From contig NZ_SLZZ01000001.1 of NCBI RefSeq assembly GCF_004346165.1, positions 248,001 to 312,000 on the forward strand: a stretch of 64,000 nucleotides of DNA, written 5' to 3'. The notes under the pieces were generated by a model that saw only the letters and a list, made by a program, of their open reading frames with translations, made no database searches and was not told the origin of the DNA. The position numbers and the translations under genes were made by a program. Position 1 is the first letter of the stretch. Each line of letters begins with the position of its first letter. Shown in pieces: positions 9,030 through 18,040 of this stretch. The DNA comes from Muricomes intestini (lineage in GTDB: Bacteria; Bacillota; Clostridia; Lachnospirales; Lachnospiraceae).

Positions 9030-9677
9030 GTGGAAGATAGAGAAATATCACGCGCAGTGATTGGGAGACTACCAAGATATTATCGATATCTGGGTGAATT
9101 GTTGGATGAAGGTGTAGAGCGTATCTCTTCTAGTGATCTAAGCAAGAAGATGCGTGTTACAGCATCTCAGATTCGCCAGGATTTGAATAATTTCGGTGGT
9201 TTTGGCCAGCAGGGATACGGATATAATGTCAAATACCTATACACAGAGATAGGTAAAATATTGGGACTGGACCGGACACACAATATTATTATTATAGGAG
9301 CCGGAAATCTTGGACAGGCTCTTGCCAACTATGTAGGGTTTGAAAAAAGCGGTTTTATATTGAAAGGTCTTTTTGATGTAAACCCAAGGCTGGAGGGCGT
9401 TACAATACGCGGTATACCAATCAGAAGGATGGATGAACTCAAAGCTTTTATCAGACACAATGATATTGAAATAGCCGTTCTGACAATCCCAAAGTCGAAG
9501 GCGGAAGAGGTGGCTGGGGTATTGGTCGAAGGCGGCATTCAGGGAATCTGGAACTTTGCACATACAGATTTGGTTCTGCCTGATAATGTAATAGTAGAGA
9601 GCGTGCATTTATCTGATAGTTTATTAGAACTCTCTTATAACATCAGCAGCTCGGAAAAAGACACAGAAAATAACTGA
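9030..9677 (+). CDS. rex: Redox-sensing transcriptional repressor Rex
   Basis: Repressor that leaves DNA when NADH rises, controlling fermentation genes. It is 215 residues, as usual. The N-terminal winged helix (1-80) contains ISSSDLSKKMRVTASQIRQDLNNFG, matching the conserved Rex DNA-binding segment, and the NAD-binding Rossmann fold starts at GAGNLGQALANY (from G90), with a C-terminal swapped helix. The start is GTG at 9030, placed 9 nt after GGAGG. A likely target, GTTAA-N4-TTAAC, is present in the ADH promoter at 21990-22003, and a weaker candidate precedes the LDH-family gene. Confidence 0.96.
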   Translation: MEDREISRAVIGRLPRYYRYLGELLDEGVERISSSDLSKKMRVTASQIRQDLNNFGGFGQQGYGYNVKYLYTEIGKILGLDRTHNIIIIGAGNLGQALANYVGFEKSGFILKGLFDVNPRLEGVTIRGIPIRRMDELKAFIRHNDIEIAVLTIPKSKAEEVAGVLVEGGIQGIWNFAHTDLVLPDNVIVESVHLSDSLLELSYNISSSEKDTENN

Positions 9678-9685
9678 CAATGCAG

Positions 9686-9724
9686 GACGTGTAATAAAGA
9701 CGGCAGTCTTTTTACACGTCGTTT
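9686..9724 (+). terminator. Hairpin terminator after rex
   Basis: GACGTGTAATAAAGAC (9686-9701) pairs with GTCTTTTTACACGTC (9706-9720) around a GGCA loop. The T-run is inside the stem and the tail is only short (GTTTC), so termination may be modest. Confidence 0.6.
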
Positions 9725-9732
9725 CACATTTT

Positions 9733-9875
9733 GCAACTGTTCAGAACCAAGCAGATATATTTAGAAATACTCCGTGAAAGCTTGCTTTCTAAGGTGTATT
9801 TCTAAATATATCTATTTGGCGAGAGCCAAACAGTGAGAAAACCGTAGATTTTCGAGCTTGGTTCTGAGCAGTTAC
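9733..9875 (+). repeat. Intergenic hairpin repeat element, copy A
   Basis: About 143 bp with nested inverted repeats. The outer ends AACTGTTCAGAACCAAG (9735-9751) and CTTGGTTCTGAGCAGTT pair imperfectly. Inside, AGATATATTTAGAAATAC (9753-9770) and its exact 18-bp reverse complement (9796-9813) flank the loop motif GAAAGCTTGCTTTC (9776-9789). The same loop, inverted, and related flanks recur at 23343-23465, so this is a dispersed element rather than a simple terminator. It contains no credible gene. Confidence 0.7.
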
Positions 9876-9908
9876 ATTTAAGAATTGATTTAGGAGGATG
9901 ATAGAAAG

Positions 9909-11414
9909 ATGAGATATCTGCCAACAGGAGAATGGATGCAGAAAGCAGACAGGTACACAATTCAGGAGATTGGTATTCCTTCCATGGTGCTGATGGAACG
10001 GGCGGCGCTTAAAACCGTTAATATTATGGAAAGGAAACAGGTGAATCTGGACAAAACGCTGGTTGTCTGTGGTTCGGGAAATAACGGAGGCGACGGTTTT
10101 GCCATTGCACGACTGTTGAAAGAAAAAGGATATGAAGTGACTGTCTCTTTCATTGGCAGAGAGGCTTCTATGAGTGAGGATTGCAGACAACAGTTGAAAA
10201 TCGCTGAAAAATGCGGTGTTTCTATAGTAACATCCATAAAGCGGGAGGAATATACTAGTGTAGTGGATGCAGTTTTTGGAGTGGGATTGAACCGGGATAT
10301 TGCGGGGACTTACCGGGAGAACATTGAAAAGATGAATCATCTGCCGGGACAGAAGGTTGCTGTAGACATCCCCTCGGGTATTTGCTCTGCTACAGGAAAG
10401 GTATTAGGGACTGCCTTTTCGGCAGATCTGACAGTGACTTTTGCATGTGAAAAGCTGGGGTGCATCCTGTACCCCGGACATGTGTATGCAGGGGAGAGCG
10501 TTGTTGCAGACATAGGTATCAGCAGGAAGATTTTTGAAAAAGACTCCTCTGTCTGCTATACCTTTGACGAGACAGATCTGCCAAAACTGCTTCCAGTAAG
10601 GAAACCAGATTCTCACAAGGGTACCTATGGCAAAGTACTGATGATTACCGGGAGTTCAGGGATGGCGGGGGCGGCCTACTTAAGTGCAAAGGCGGCATAT
10701 ATTACCGGTGCAGGACTGGTACAGATTTACACAGCAAAAGAAAACAGGGGTATTTTGCAGCAGCTTTTGCCGGAAGCTATTATTTCCACTTATACAGAAT
10801 ATGATGTAGAAAACCTGCACAGGCTTCTCGGCTGGGCCGATGTTGTGTGTATAGGGTGCGGTCTGGGGAGGACAGATATTTCGGAAAAGCTTGTTATTGA
10901 GACTGTGAAGTCGACCAAAACTCCCTGTGTTGTCGATGCGGATGCTTTGTATGTGCTGGGCCGGCATATGGAACTTTTAAAAGGGCAGGAGTGGCCGTTT
11001 GTCCTGACGCCTCATATGAAAGAGATGACTGGTCTGCTGGGATGCGCCGTACAGGAGCTCCAGGAAAAGCGCTTTGAAAAAATTCGGACGTTCACAGAGC
11101 AATACGGTGTGGTTTGCGCCCTGAAAGATGCACGGACTTTAGTATCAAAGATGCACAGACAGATATTTGTAAACATAGCCGGCAATAGTTCTTTGGCTAA
11201 AGCCGGATCCGGAGATGTACTTGCAGGTGTGATTGCCGGTCTCATGGCTCAGGGCCTTGATTGTTATGAGGCTGCTGTCTGCGGGGTATATCTGCACGCC
11301 TGCGGAGGAGACGAGGCAAGGGAAGCGAAGTGCTCCTACAGTACATTGGCGGAAGATTTAATTACAGGAATTGGGACCTGTATAAAAAAAACAGAGGAGA
11401 AGATGGCAAAATGA
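9909..11414 (+). CDS. nnr: Bifunctional NAD(P)H-hydrate epimerase / ADP-dependent NAD(P)H-hydrate dehydratase
   Basis: Repairs hydrated NADH and NADPH. The N-terminal YjeF-type epimerase domain (1 to about 215) has GSGNNGGDGFAIARLL and VDIPSGICSATG. The C-terminal ribokinase-fold dehydratase (about 225-495) has KGTYGKVLMITGSSGMAGAAYLSAKAA and the nucleotide/catalytic motif GSGDVLAGVIAGLMAQG. Both domains look complete in 501 residues. An AGGAGG at 9892-9897 precedes the ATG by 11 nt. The stop overlaps the alr start as ATGA, implying translational coupling. Often acpS precedes this gene in Firmicutes; here a repeat element takes that place. Confidence 0.95.
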   Translation: MRYLPTGEWMQKADRYTIQEIGIPSMVLMERAALKTVNIMERKQVNLDKTLVVCGSGNNGGDGFAIARLLKEKGYEVTVSFIGREASMSEDCRQQLKIAEKCGVSIVTSIKREEYTSVVDAVFGVGLNRDIAGTYRENIEKMNHLPGQKVAVDIPSGICSATGKVLGTAFSADLTVTFACEKLGCILYPGHVYAGESVVADIGISRKIFEKDSSVCYTFDETDLPKLLPVRKPDSHKGTYGKVLMITGSSGMAGAAYLSAKAAYITGAGLVQIYTAKENRGILQQLLPEAIISTYTEYDVENLHRLLGWADVVCIGCGLGRTDISEKLVIETVKSTKTPCVVDADALYVLGRHMELLKGQEWPFVLTPHMKEMTGLLGCAVQELQEKRFEKIRTFTEQYGVVCALKDARTLVSKMHRQIFVNIAGNSSLAKAGSGDVLAGVIAGLMAQGLDCYEAAVCGVYLHACGGDEAREAKCSYSTLAEDLITGIGTCIKKTEEKMAK

Positions 11415-12577
11415 AGCAATACAACAGAGTGTATGCCGGGATAAATCTGGATGCAGCAGTTTACAATATGGAGCAGATGAAGAAGAACATTGGAGACGGA
11501 GCTCAGATGGTTGCTGTTCTTAAGATGGATGGATACGGGCATGGAGCCGGCCCTCTTGCCAGGATCTTTGAAGAAAAAGAATATATATGGGGATATGCCA
11601 CGGCGAGTCTGGAGGAGGCTGTGTCTCTTAGAAATACTGGTGTGAAAAAACCGATTCTGGTTTTGGGCTGTATTTTCCCTGACCAGTATGAGGATATGCT
11701 CTGCAACGATATCCGTGCTACAGTTTATATGAAGGACATGGCCCGGGCTATGTCTGAGGCTGCTGCCAAATTAGGCAAAACGGCGTATTTTCATATCAAG
11801 ATTGATACGGGGATGGGAAGGCTTGGATTCATGCCAAATGCCAGGAGTGTAGAGGATATCTGTGAAATAAGCAGTTTCCCGAATGTAAAACTGGAAGGAA
11901 TATTCACGCATTTTGCGAAAGCTGATGAGACAGACAAAAGCTACACAATAGAGCAGCATGAAAAGTTTATGTGGATGGAGAAGTTACTGAAAAGTGAAGG
12001 GGTAAACATTACATATTATCACTGTGACAACAGTGCGGGAATCATTGATTTCCCGGAAATGAAACATAATCTTGTGCGGGCAGGAATCTCTATCTATGGG
12101 ATATATCCTTCTGACGAGGTTTCTACGGAGTCAGTACATTTAAAGCCTGTGCTTGAACTGGTCAGCCACATTACCTTTGTGAAAGAAGTTGAGGCGGGAA
12201 CCTCGGTAAGCTATGGCGGTACTTTTGTGGCGGAGAAAAAAATGAGGGTGGCAACCATTCCTGTGGGTTATGGGGACGGTTATTCCAGAGGGCTTTCTAA
12301 TAAAGCAGACGTGCTGATACATGGAAAGCGCGCCAGAATACTGGGACGTGTCTGCATGGATCAGTTTATGGCCGATGTCACTGATATACCTGAGGCAAAG
12401 TACATGGATCCAGTTGTGCTTATTGGCTTTGACGGTGAGGAGCACATTTCTGTAGAAGAATTAAGCAGTATATGCGGGCGTTTTCCCTATGAGTTTTTAT
12501 GCTGTCTTGGAAGGCGGGTTCCCAGAGTTTATACAGAAAATGGAGAAGTTGTAGAACAGGCAGAGTATCTGTCCTAA
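11411..12577 (+). CDS. alr: Alanine racemase
   Basis: PLP enzyme making D-alanine for peptidoglycan. Start at 11411 (388 residues), overlapping the nnr stop by 4 nt with GAGGAGA just upstream; an earlier in-frame start at 11330 lies within nnr. The PLP lysine is K38 in AVLKMDGYGHGAGPLA, a variant of the common KANAYGHG. The second catalytic region reads SVSYGGTFVAEKKMRVATIPVGYGDGYSRGLSN, and CMDQFMADVTD is present as expected. The alr-mazF order is like that in Bacillus. Confidence 0.96.
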   Translation: MKQYNRVYAGINLDAAVYNMEQMKKNIGDGAQMVAVLKMDGYGHGAGPLARIFEEKEYIWGYATASLEEAVSLRNTGVKKPILVLGCIFPDQYEDMLCNDIRATVYMKDMARAMSEAAAKLGKTAYFHIKIDTGMGRLGFMPNARSVEDICEISSFPNVKLEGIFTHFAKADETDKSYTIEQHEKFMWMEKLLKSEGVNITYYHCDNSAGIIDFPEMKHNLVRAGISIYGIYPSDEVSTESVHLKPVLELVSHITFVKEVEAGTSVSYGGTFVAEKKMRVATIPVGYGDGYSRGLSNKADVLIHGKRARILGRVCMDQFMADVTDIPEAKYMDPVVLIGFDGEEHISVEELSSICGRFPYEFLCCLGRRVPRVYTENGEVVEQAEYLS

Positions 12578-12691
12578 GGTTTAATACATTGGTTTATAAA
12601 AAATCACCCCGGTCAATTTTTCTGCCGGTTTGCATACATCCGAAAAAAAGCGGGAATACTCAAGTATCAAAGTGAAGAATCGGAGTGTGAA

Positions 12692-13063
12692 ATGGTTTTG
12701 GTAATTAAAAGAGGAGATATATATTACGCGGATCTAAGTCCTGTTGTGGGGTCGGAACAGGGAGGCATCCGTCCGGTGCTGGTTATTCAGAATGATGTGG
12801 GGAACAAACACAGTCCCACAGTTATCTGTGCAGCAATTACATCCAGGATGAATAAAGCAAAATTGCCGACCCATATTGAAATCAGTGCACAGAAATATAA
12901 TATAGTAAAAAATTCTGTGATACTGCTGGAGCAGATACGTACCATCGATAAACAGAGACTGAAGGAATTTGTCTGCCATGTAGACAGCCAGATGATGAGG
13001 AGAGTAGACGATGCAATCAGAATCAGCCTGGAACTTCCTACATATACAGAAAGGAATATGTGA
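12692..13063 (+). CDS. mazF: MazF/NdoA-type endoribonuclease toxin
   Basis: Type II toxin of 123 residues that cuts mRNA at a short sequence. From residue 5 it follows Bacillus NdoA closely: [30 protein letters not shown], then [18 protein letters not shown] and [16 protein letters not shown], which carry the conserved Arg and Thr of the active groove. Bacillus has alr, then the antitoxin ndoAI, then ndoA. Here the 114 bp between alr and mazF are too short for an antitoxin of about 90 residues and I see no small open frame with a ribosome site. The start is ATG at 12692 with a weak GGAGTG site. Confidence 0.93.
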   Translation: MVLVIKRGDIYYADLSPVVGSEQGGIRPVLVIQNDVGNKHSPTVICAAITSRMNKAKLPTHIEISAQKYNIVKNSVILLEQIRTIDKQRLKEFVCHVDSQMMRRVDDAIRISLELPTYTERNM

Positions 13064-13071
13064 AGAAAGAA

Positions 13072-13100
13072 TTGAAATATCACAAAAAGAATGATAAAAT
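13072..13100 (+). promoter_or_regulatory. Promoter of yebC
   Basis: -35 TTGAAA (13072-13077), 17-nt spacer, -10 TAAAAT (13095-13100), placed just after the mazF stop and 57 nt before the yebC ATG. Confidence 0.65.
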
Positions 13101-13157
13101 TGTAAGGCGAGCTTAACAGACAGAGTACGTTAAGAAAAGAAAAAGAGGAGATTTGAG

Positions 13158-13889
13158 ATGTCAGGACATTCTAAATTTGCAAACATTAAACATAAAAAAG
13201 AAAAAAATGATGCCGCAAAGGGCAAGATTTTTACCAAGCTTGGACGTGAACTTGCCGTTGCGGTAAAGGAGGGGGGCGGTCCGGATCCGGACAATAACAG
13301 CAGGCTGCGTGATGTGATTGCAAAAGCGAAGTCCAATAACATGCCCAATGATACCATTGACAGGAACATTAAGAAGGCTGCCGGGGAAGGTGCAGGGGAC
13401 AATTATGAGCATATTACATATGAAGGTTATGGACCGGGGGGCACGGCGATCATTGTAAAAACATTGACAGACAATAAGAACCGCACTGCTTCTAACGTAA
13501 AGAATGCATTTACCAAAGGAAGCGGAAATGTAGGGACTCCGGGGTGTGTATCCTTTATGTTCGATGAAAAAGGACAGATACTGGTTGACAGAGAAGAGTG
13601 TGATATGGATGTAGATGAACTGATGATGCTAGCTCTGGATTCCGGAGCGGAGGACTTTTTGGAGAATGATGACAGCTACGAAATTATTACATCATCGGCT
13701 GATTTCAGTGCGGTCCGTCTCAAACTGGAGGAAGCGGGAATTGTCATGGCAGATGCCGAGATAACCATGATTCCTCAGACCTATGTGGAACTGCCGAATG
13801 AGGAAGATATCAAAAATATTCAAAAGACATTAGATTTACTTGATGAAGATGATGATGTACAGGATGTCTATCATAACTGGGACGAGTAA
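13158..13889 (+). CDS. yebC: YebC/PmpR family protein
   Basis: Conserved cytosolic protein of 243 residues. YebC-family members act as transcriptional regulators or, in the recently described YebC2 group, help ribosomes through proline-rich stretches; which role applies cannot be read from sequence alone. The signature is the N-terminal [23 protein letters not shown], followed by [16 protein letters not shown] and [19 protein letters not shown] precedes the ATG at 13158. The gene is followed 11 nt later by the CFI-box protein gene. Confidence 0.95.
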   Translation: MSGHSKFANIKHKKEKNDAAKGKIFTKLGRELAVAVKEGGGPDPDNNSRLRDVIAKAKSNNMPNDTIDRNIKKAAGEGAGDNYEHITYEGYGPGGTAIIVKTLTDNKNRTASNVKNAFTKGSGNVGTPGCVSFMFDEKGQILVDREECDMDVDELMMLALDSGAEDFLENDDSYEIITSSADFSAVRLKLEEAGIVMADAEITMIPQTYVELPNEEDIKNIQKTLDLLDEDDDVQDVYHNWDE

Positions 13890-13900
13890 AGGAGAAGAAA

Positions 13901-14659
13901 ATGGATCAGAAGAATCTACAGGCCAATATGATTTCCCTGTTTCAGGAAACAGGGAAATATGCTCAAAAATTCCATAAAAAAACTTATGAATCGGATATGG
14001 AAACTCTCAAAGAAAGATACAGCAATCTTCTTGATGAAATAAAGGGCATCATTGAGGAGTCTGACGATGATATGGAGGAAATTGCAGCCTATGTTCCTGA
14101 CTATGTGGCAGAACAGCTTTCAAATATATCCTCAAAAAGAAAGAAAGATATCGCATGTCTGGACAATAATATGAATATGGTATCTTACTATGTTCCTCTA
14201 ATGGGAGAGATTATCAGTGTAAAAACCAAACCTTTTACAGAGAAGATGGTGGAGATTTGGAACAAAAATATGCCGGAGTATAAGATTGGCCATTCCACCC
14301 GGGAACACATCCAGGGAGGATTTAAAAAGGGACTGTTCTGTTATATTACAACTGCAGTCTGCAGAAGCCTTAACAAGACTGATGATTGTTATGAACTGAC
14401 ACTTCTTCGTGACTACAGGGATCATTATCTTATGAATTCTGAAAATGGCGAGGAACTTGTAAAGGAATACTACAACATTGCACCAACAATTGTAAAGAGA
14501 ATAGACACAGGAGACAATTCGGCTGAAGTATATGCCAGAATCTGGCAGGACTACTTAAATCCCTGTATTCATTTGATTGAAGAAGAAAAGAAAGAAGAAT
14601 GCAGAGAGTTATACAGTGATATGGTTCGGAAACTAGAAAAGAAATACTTATATTCTTGA
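13901..14659 (+). CDS. Uncharacterised protein with a C-terminal CFI-box-like domain
   Basis: 252-residue protein of unknown function, no signal peptide or membrane segment. The N-terminal 130 residues are helical and charged. Residues about 146-205 read CYITTAVCRSLNKTDDCYEL, then LLRDYRDHYLMNSENGEELVKEYY and NIAPTIVKRID, which match the CFI-box pattern C-[FY]-I-x-T-A ... LR-x-[FY]-RD-x-YL ... G-x-x-LV-x-x-YY-x-x-[SA]-P. That motif is widespread as a C-terminal tail, but its function is not established. Two short cysteines (CYITTAVC) could be a metal or redox site. It follows yebC by 11 nt and has a strong terminator after it. Confidence 0.75.
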   Translation: MDQKNLQANMISLFQETGKYAQKFHKKTYESDMETLKERYSNLLDEIKGIIEESDDDMEEIAAYVPDYVAEQLSNISSKRKKDIACLDNNMNMVSYYVPLMGEIISVKTKPFTEKMVEIWNKNMPEYKIGHSTREHIQGGFKKGLFCYITTAVCRSLNKTDDCYELTLLRDYRDHYLMNSENGEELVKEYYNIAPTIVKRIDTGDNSAEVYARIWQDYLNPCIHLIEEEKKEECRELYSDMVRKLEKKYLYS

Positions 14660-14667
14660 TGTAAACC

Positions 14668-14709
14668 AAATGGTATGGATGTATACAATTTACATTCATA
14701 CCATTTTTG
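14668..14709 (+). terminator. Terminator after the CFI-box gene
   Basis: AATGGTATGGATGTA (14669-14683) pairs with TTACATTCATACCATT (14690-14705), followed by a T-run. One of the clearest intrinsic terminators in the window. Confidence 0.85.
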
Positions 14710-14794
14710 TAACCTGAAGTCGGTATAATTCCGGCCTTTTCTCCAGACACTATCCTTATAAAAACAGGTAACTGTATCGGAAAGGCAGGATAAT

Positions 14795-15529
14795 ATGGAA
14801 TATGATTTGAACAACAACCAGGAAGAGCAAATTCAGGAAAAGCAGGCGGCAGAAAATGAGGAAATAGAAAACACAGGCACCTTGCGGCTTGGAAAGGAAA
14901 AGGGCAGGCACAACATTCAGCTTATTACCATTATCGGTGAGATTGAGGGGCATGAAGCTGTTTCGGGAAATGTAAAGGCCACTAAGTATGAACATTTAAT
15001 TCCCCGCCTTGCGGAGGCGGAGGACAATGATGACATAGAAGGGATTTTGATTTTACTGAATACCCTGGGAGGCGATGTGGAGGCAGGGCTTGCCATTTCG
15101 GAAATGATAGCATCTTTAAGCAAACCTACAGTTTCACTTGTCCTTGGGGGGAGCCATTCCATTGGAGGCCCTCTCGCAGTTTCAGCGGATTACTCTTTTA
15201 TTGTCCCCACCGGAACTATGATTGTGCACCCGGTGCGCTCTACAGGGATGTTTATCGGGGTGATTCAAAGCTACCGAAATATGGAAAGAACCCAGGATCG
15301 GATTGCGAAATTCATAGCCGATCATTCCCGCATTACAAAAGAACGTCTGGAAGAGCTGATGCTGGATTCCACGCAGCTTGTAAAAGATGTGGGGACTCTT
15401 CTGGAGGGGGATGAGGCTGTTAAAGAAGGCATTATAAATGAGGTCGGAGGCATCAGCCAGGCTCTGGGAAAGCTCCATGAGATGATAGAGGAAAAGCAAA
15501 ATAAACTACTAATGTCTAGTAAGATATGA
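14795..15529 (+). CDS. tepA: ClpP-like serine peptidase of the TepA family
   Basis: 244-residue ClpP-fold protein. A charged Gln/Glu-rich N-terminus (1-38) is followed by the crotonase-like fold: LLNTLGGDVEAGLAISEMI (about 88-106), the nucleophile serine S122 in LGGSHSIGGPLA and a histidine H145 in GTMIVHPVRS. Bacillus TepA, an assistant of protein export and also linked to spore protein degradation, lies directly upstream of spoIIIE, as here (ftsK starts 42 nt downstream). The N-terminal extension is unlike housekeeping ClpP. Function is by family only. Confidence 0.88.
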   Translation: MEYDLNNNQEEQIQEKQAAENEEIENTGTLRLGKEKGRHNIQLITIIGEIEGHEAVSGNVKATKYEHLIPRLAEAEDNDDIEGILILLNTLGGDVEAGLAISEMIASLSKPTVSLVLGGSHSIGGPLAVSADYSFIVPTGTMIVHPVRSTGMFIGVIQSYRNMERTQDRIAKFIADHSRITKERLEELMLDSTQLVKDVGTLLEGDEAVKEGIINEVGGISQALGKLHEMIEEKQNKLLMSSKI

Positions 15530-15571
15530 TATACTAAAATAAGTATGTGTAATTATCAAGGGGGAAGTACT

Positions 15572-18016
15572 ATGGCTACAAAGTCAACAAAAAAGAAAAA
15601 AAACACTAGAAATAAGCCGAAGAAATCCACTGAAAATAATGCCCTGAAGGAGGAAATCGCGATACTTTCGGTATTGGCGGTGTGTATCCTGCTGGCAATC
15701 AGTAACTTCGGCCTGGGCGGAATTGCAGGGGAGACGGTTTCGTCGGTTATATTTGGATTATTTGGATTTATAGCATATATTTTGCCATTTGTCCTGTTCG
15801 GTGTGGTTGCCTTTCTCATTTCTAATAAAGGCAACACACACGCATACATAAAAGCCGGGGCAGCTATTGTTTTGACACTGCTCCTCGCGGCATTTTTAGA
15901 ATTGATCATGAACCCGTATGACTCCGGGGCAGGCTTAATGTCTTACTACAAAGCTTCCAGCCGGCACAGAAATGCAGGCGGCCTTATGGGAGGGTGCGCC
16001 GTAAAGCTGCTTTGTCCGCTGATTGGACGTGTTGGGTCATATGTGGTAGTGATTATTCTGATGATTATCTGCGTGATACTAATTACGGAAAAATCTCTCC
16101 TTTCCCCGTTAACTTACAAAAGCAAGGAAGCTTATGAGGAGGCGAAAAAGCGAAAAGAAATATCTGTACAAAGGCGTACCGACAGGCAGTCCAAAAAAGA
16201 AGCCAGACAGCAGGAAAAAGCGGACAGGAAGGCAAATGGCAACACTAGAAGGCAGGAACATAAGGTGTCCGGCGTTTCTTTTGCCACTACACTGACAAAA
16301 AGAAAGTCTCCAGATTTAAGGGAACTGACGGTATCTGATGATAACGATACTAAAGCACCGCCTGTCGCCTCTCCTTTTGAGGACCTGGTGATTGAACGGC
16401 CAGAGTCCGTCGAAGAAGTTGTTCCCGGGGAGGCGGACCAAACAATACAGGAAGCCGGTAAAAGGCAAAAAACAAAAGAAAGCGCCCGCCAGGTTGCCGC
16501 GGAAACTGCCCGTGTTGCAGAATCTGTTAAACAACAGGAGGAGCAGCAAAAGGTCGGTTACCAAAAACCACCTTTGACTTTATTGAGCCGGGGAAAGAAA
16601 GCAGGCGGAGATTCAGAGGCTCATCTTCGAGCAACGGCTTTAAAGTTGGAACAGACACTCCAGAATTTTGGAGTACAGGTGCATGTAACGAATGCAAGCC
16701 AGGGTCCTTCGGTAACGCGGTATGAGATTCAGCCGGAGCAGGGGGTCAAGGTAAGTAAGATTGTGGGACTTGCGGATGATATTAAACTGAATCTGGCTGT
16801 TACAGATTTGAGGATTGAGGCTCCGATTCCAGGAAAAGCTGCTGTAGGAATAGAGGTTCCAAACAGCGAAAATACTGCGGTCATGTTGAGAGACCTTCTG
16901 GAATCTAATGAATTTAAAAATAGTAAGTCAAGTATTCCCTTTGCGGTGGGGAAAAATATTTCCGGGAAAGTGGTAGTGGCAGACATTTCCAAGATGCCTC
17001 ATCTCCTTGTGGCAGGAGCCACAGGTTCGGGAAAATCTGTCTGTATCAACACTTTGATTATGAGTATTATATATAAAAAAGACCCTGAGGATGTGAAATT
17101 GATTATGATAGACCCCAAAGTGGTGGAACTCAGTGTCTATAATGGAATTCCTCACCTTTTAATTGAAGTTGTTACCGACCCTAAGAAAGCAGCAGGAGCG
17201 CTGAACTGGGCGGTGGCAGAAATGGAAAAGCGGTATAAACTGTTTGCGGAATACAACGTAAGAGATTTAAAGGGATTTAATGAGAAAGCGAGTCGGATGA
17301 ATACGGATGAAGATGCCCTGAAAAAGATGCCTCAGATTGTAATTATTGTGGATGAGCTGGCGGATTTGATGATGGTGGCCCCCGGAGAAGTGGAAGGGGC
17401 AATCTGCCGTCTGGCACAGCTGGCGAGAGCAGCGGGACTTCATTTAATACTGGCAACCCAGAGACCTTCCGTCAACGTTATTACGGGGCTGATTAAGGCA
17501 AACATGCCTTCGAGAATCGCATTTTCTGTATCTTCCGGTGTGGATTCAAGAACCATTATTGACATGAACGGTGCAGAGAAGCTTCTTGGAAAAGGAGATA
17601 TGCTGTTTTATCCCACAGGATACCCTAAACCGGTCAGAGTGCAGGGCTCCTTTGTTTCAGATAAGGAGGTGCAGAAGGTGGTGGATTACTTAATTCAAAA
17701 CTACGGAAATGTTTCTTACAATGAAGAGGTGGAGGAACACATGAATTCCAGTGCTGCAGGAAACCAAAGTCCAGGAGCATCTGATGACGACGACAGAGAT
17801 GCTTATTTTGTAGAGGCAGGGAAACTAATCATAGATAAAGAAAAAGCTTCTATTGGAATGCTCCAGCGAATGTTTAAAATTGGATTTAACAGGGCTGCCC
17901 GGATTATGGACCAACTTGCCCAGTGTGGGGTGGTTGGACCGGAGGAAGGCACAAAGCCGAGAAAAATACTGATGTCAAAAGAGGAATTTGAACAATACAT
18001 AGATGAGAACATATAA
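15572..18016 (+). CDS. ftsK: DNA translocase FtsK/SpoIIIE
   Basis: Membrane-anchored motor that pumps chromosome through the septum. Start at 15572 (814 residues), after AGGGGGAAG at 15559-15567; the earlier in-frame ATG at 15545 precedes that site. A basic start (TKKKKNTRNKPKK) leads into four hydrophobic segments (about 30-175), then a low-complexity Lys/Gln/Glu linker (about 190-340), then the RecA-like motor with Walker A GATGSGKS at 482-489 and Walker B IIVDELADLMM. A C-terminal winged-helix gamma domain (about 745-805, IGMLQRMFKIGFNRAARIMDQLAQCGVVG) should read KOPS/SRS sites. In spore formers this protein often serves as SpoIIIE. Confidence 0.95.
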   Translation: MATKSTKKKKNTRNKPKKSTENNALKEEIAILSVLAVCILLAISNFGLGGIAGETVSSVIFGLFGFIAYILPFVLFGVVAFLISNKGNTHAYIKAGAAIVLTLLLAAFLELIMNPYDSGAGLMSYYKASSRHRNAGGLMGGCAVKLLCPLIGRVGSYVVVIILMIICVILITEKSLLSPLTYKSKEAYEEAKKRKEISVQRRTDRQSKKEARQQEKADRKANGNTRRQEHKVSGVSFATTLTKRKSPDLRELTVSDDNDTKAPPVASPFEDLVIERPESVEEVVPGEADQTIQEAGKRQKTKESARQVAAETARVAESVKQQEEQQKVGYQKPPLTLLSRGKKAGGDSEAHLRATALKLEQTLQNFGVQVHVTNASQGPSVTRYEIQPEQGVKVSKIVGLADDIKLNLAVTDLRIEAPIPGKAAVGIEVPNSENTAVMLRDLLESNEFKNSKSSIPFAVGKNISGKVVVADISKMPHLLVAGATGSGKSVCINTLIMSIIYKKDPEDVKLIMIDPKVVELSVYNGIPHLLIEVVTDPKKAAGALNWAVAEMEKRYKLFAEYNVRDLKGFNEKASRMNTDEDALKKMPQIVIIVDELADLMMVAPGEVEGAICRLAQLARAAGLHLILATQRPSVNVITGLIKANMPSRIAFSVSSGVDSRTIIDMNGAEKLLGKGDMLFYPTGYPKPVRVQGSFVSDKEVQKVVDYLIQNYGNVSYNEEVEEHMNSSAAGNQSPGASDDDDRDAYFVEAGKLIIDKEKASIGMLQRMFKIGFNRAARIMDQLAQCGVVGPEEGTKPRKILMSKEEFEQYIDENI

Positions 18017-18040
18017 AAATATATGCAGGGAGGAAAATGT

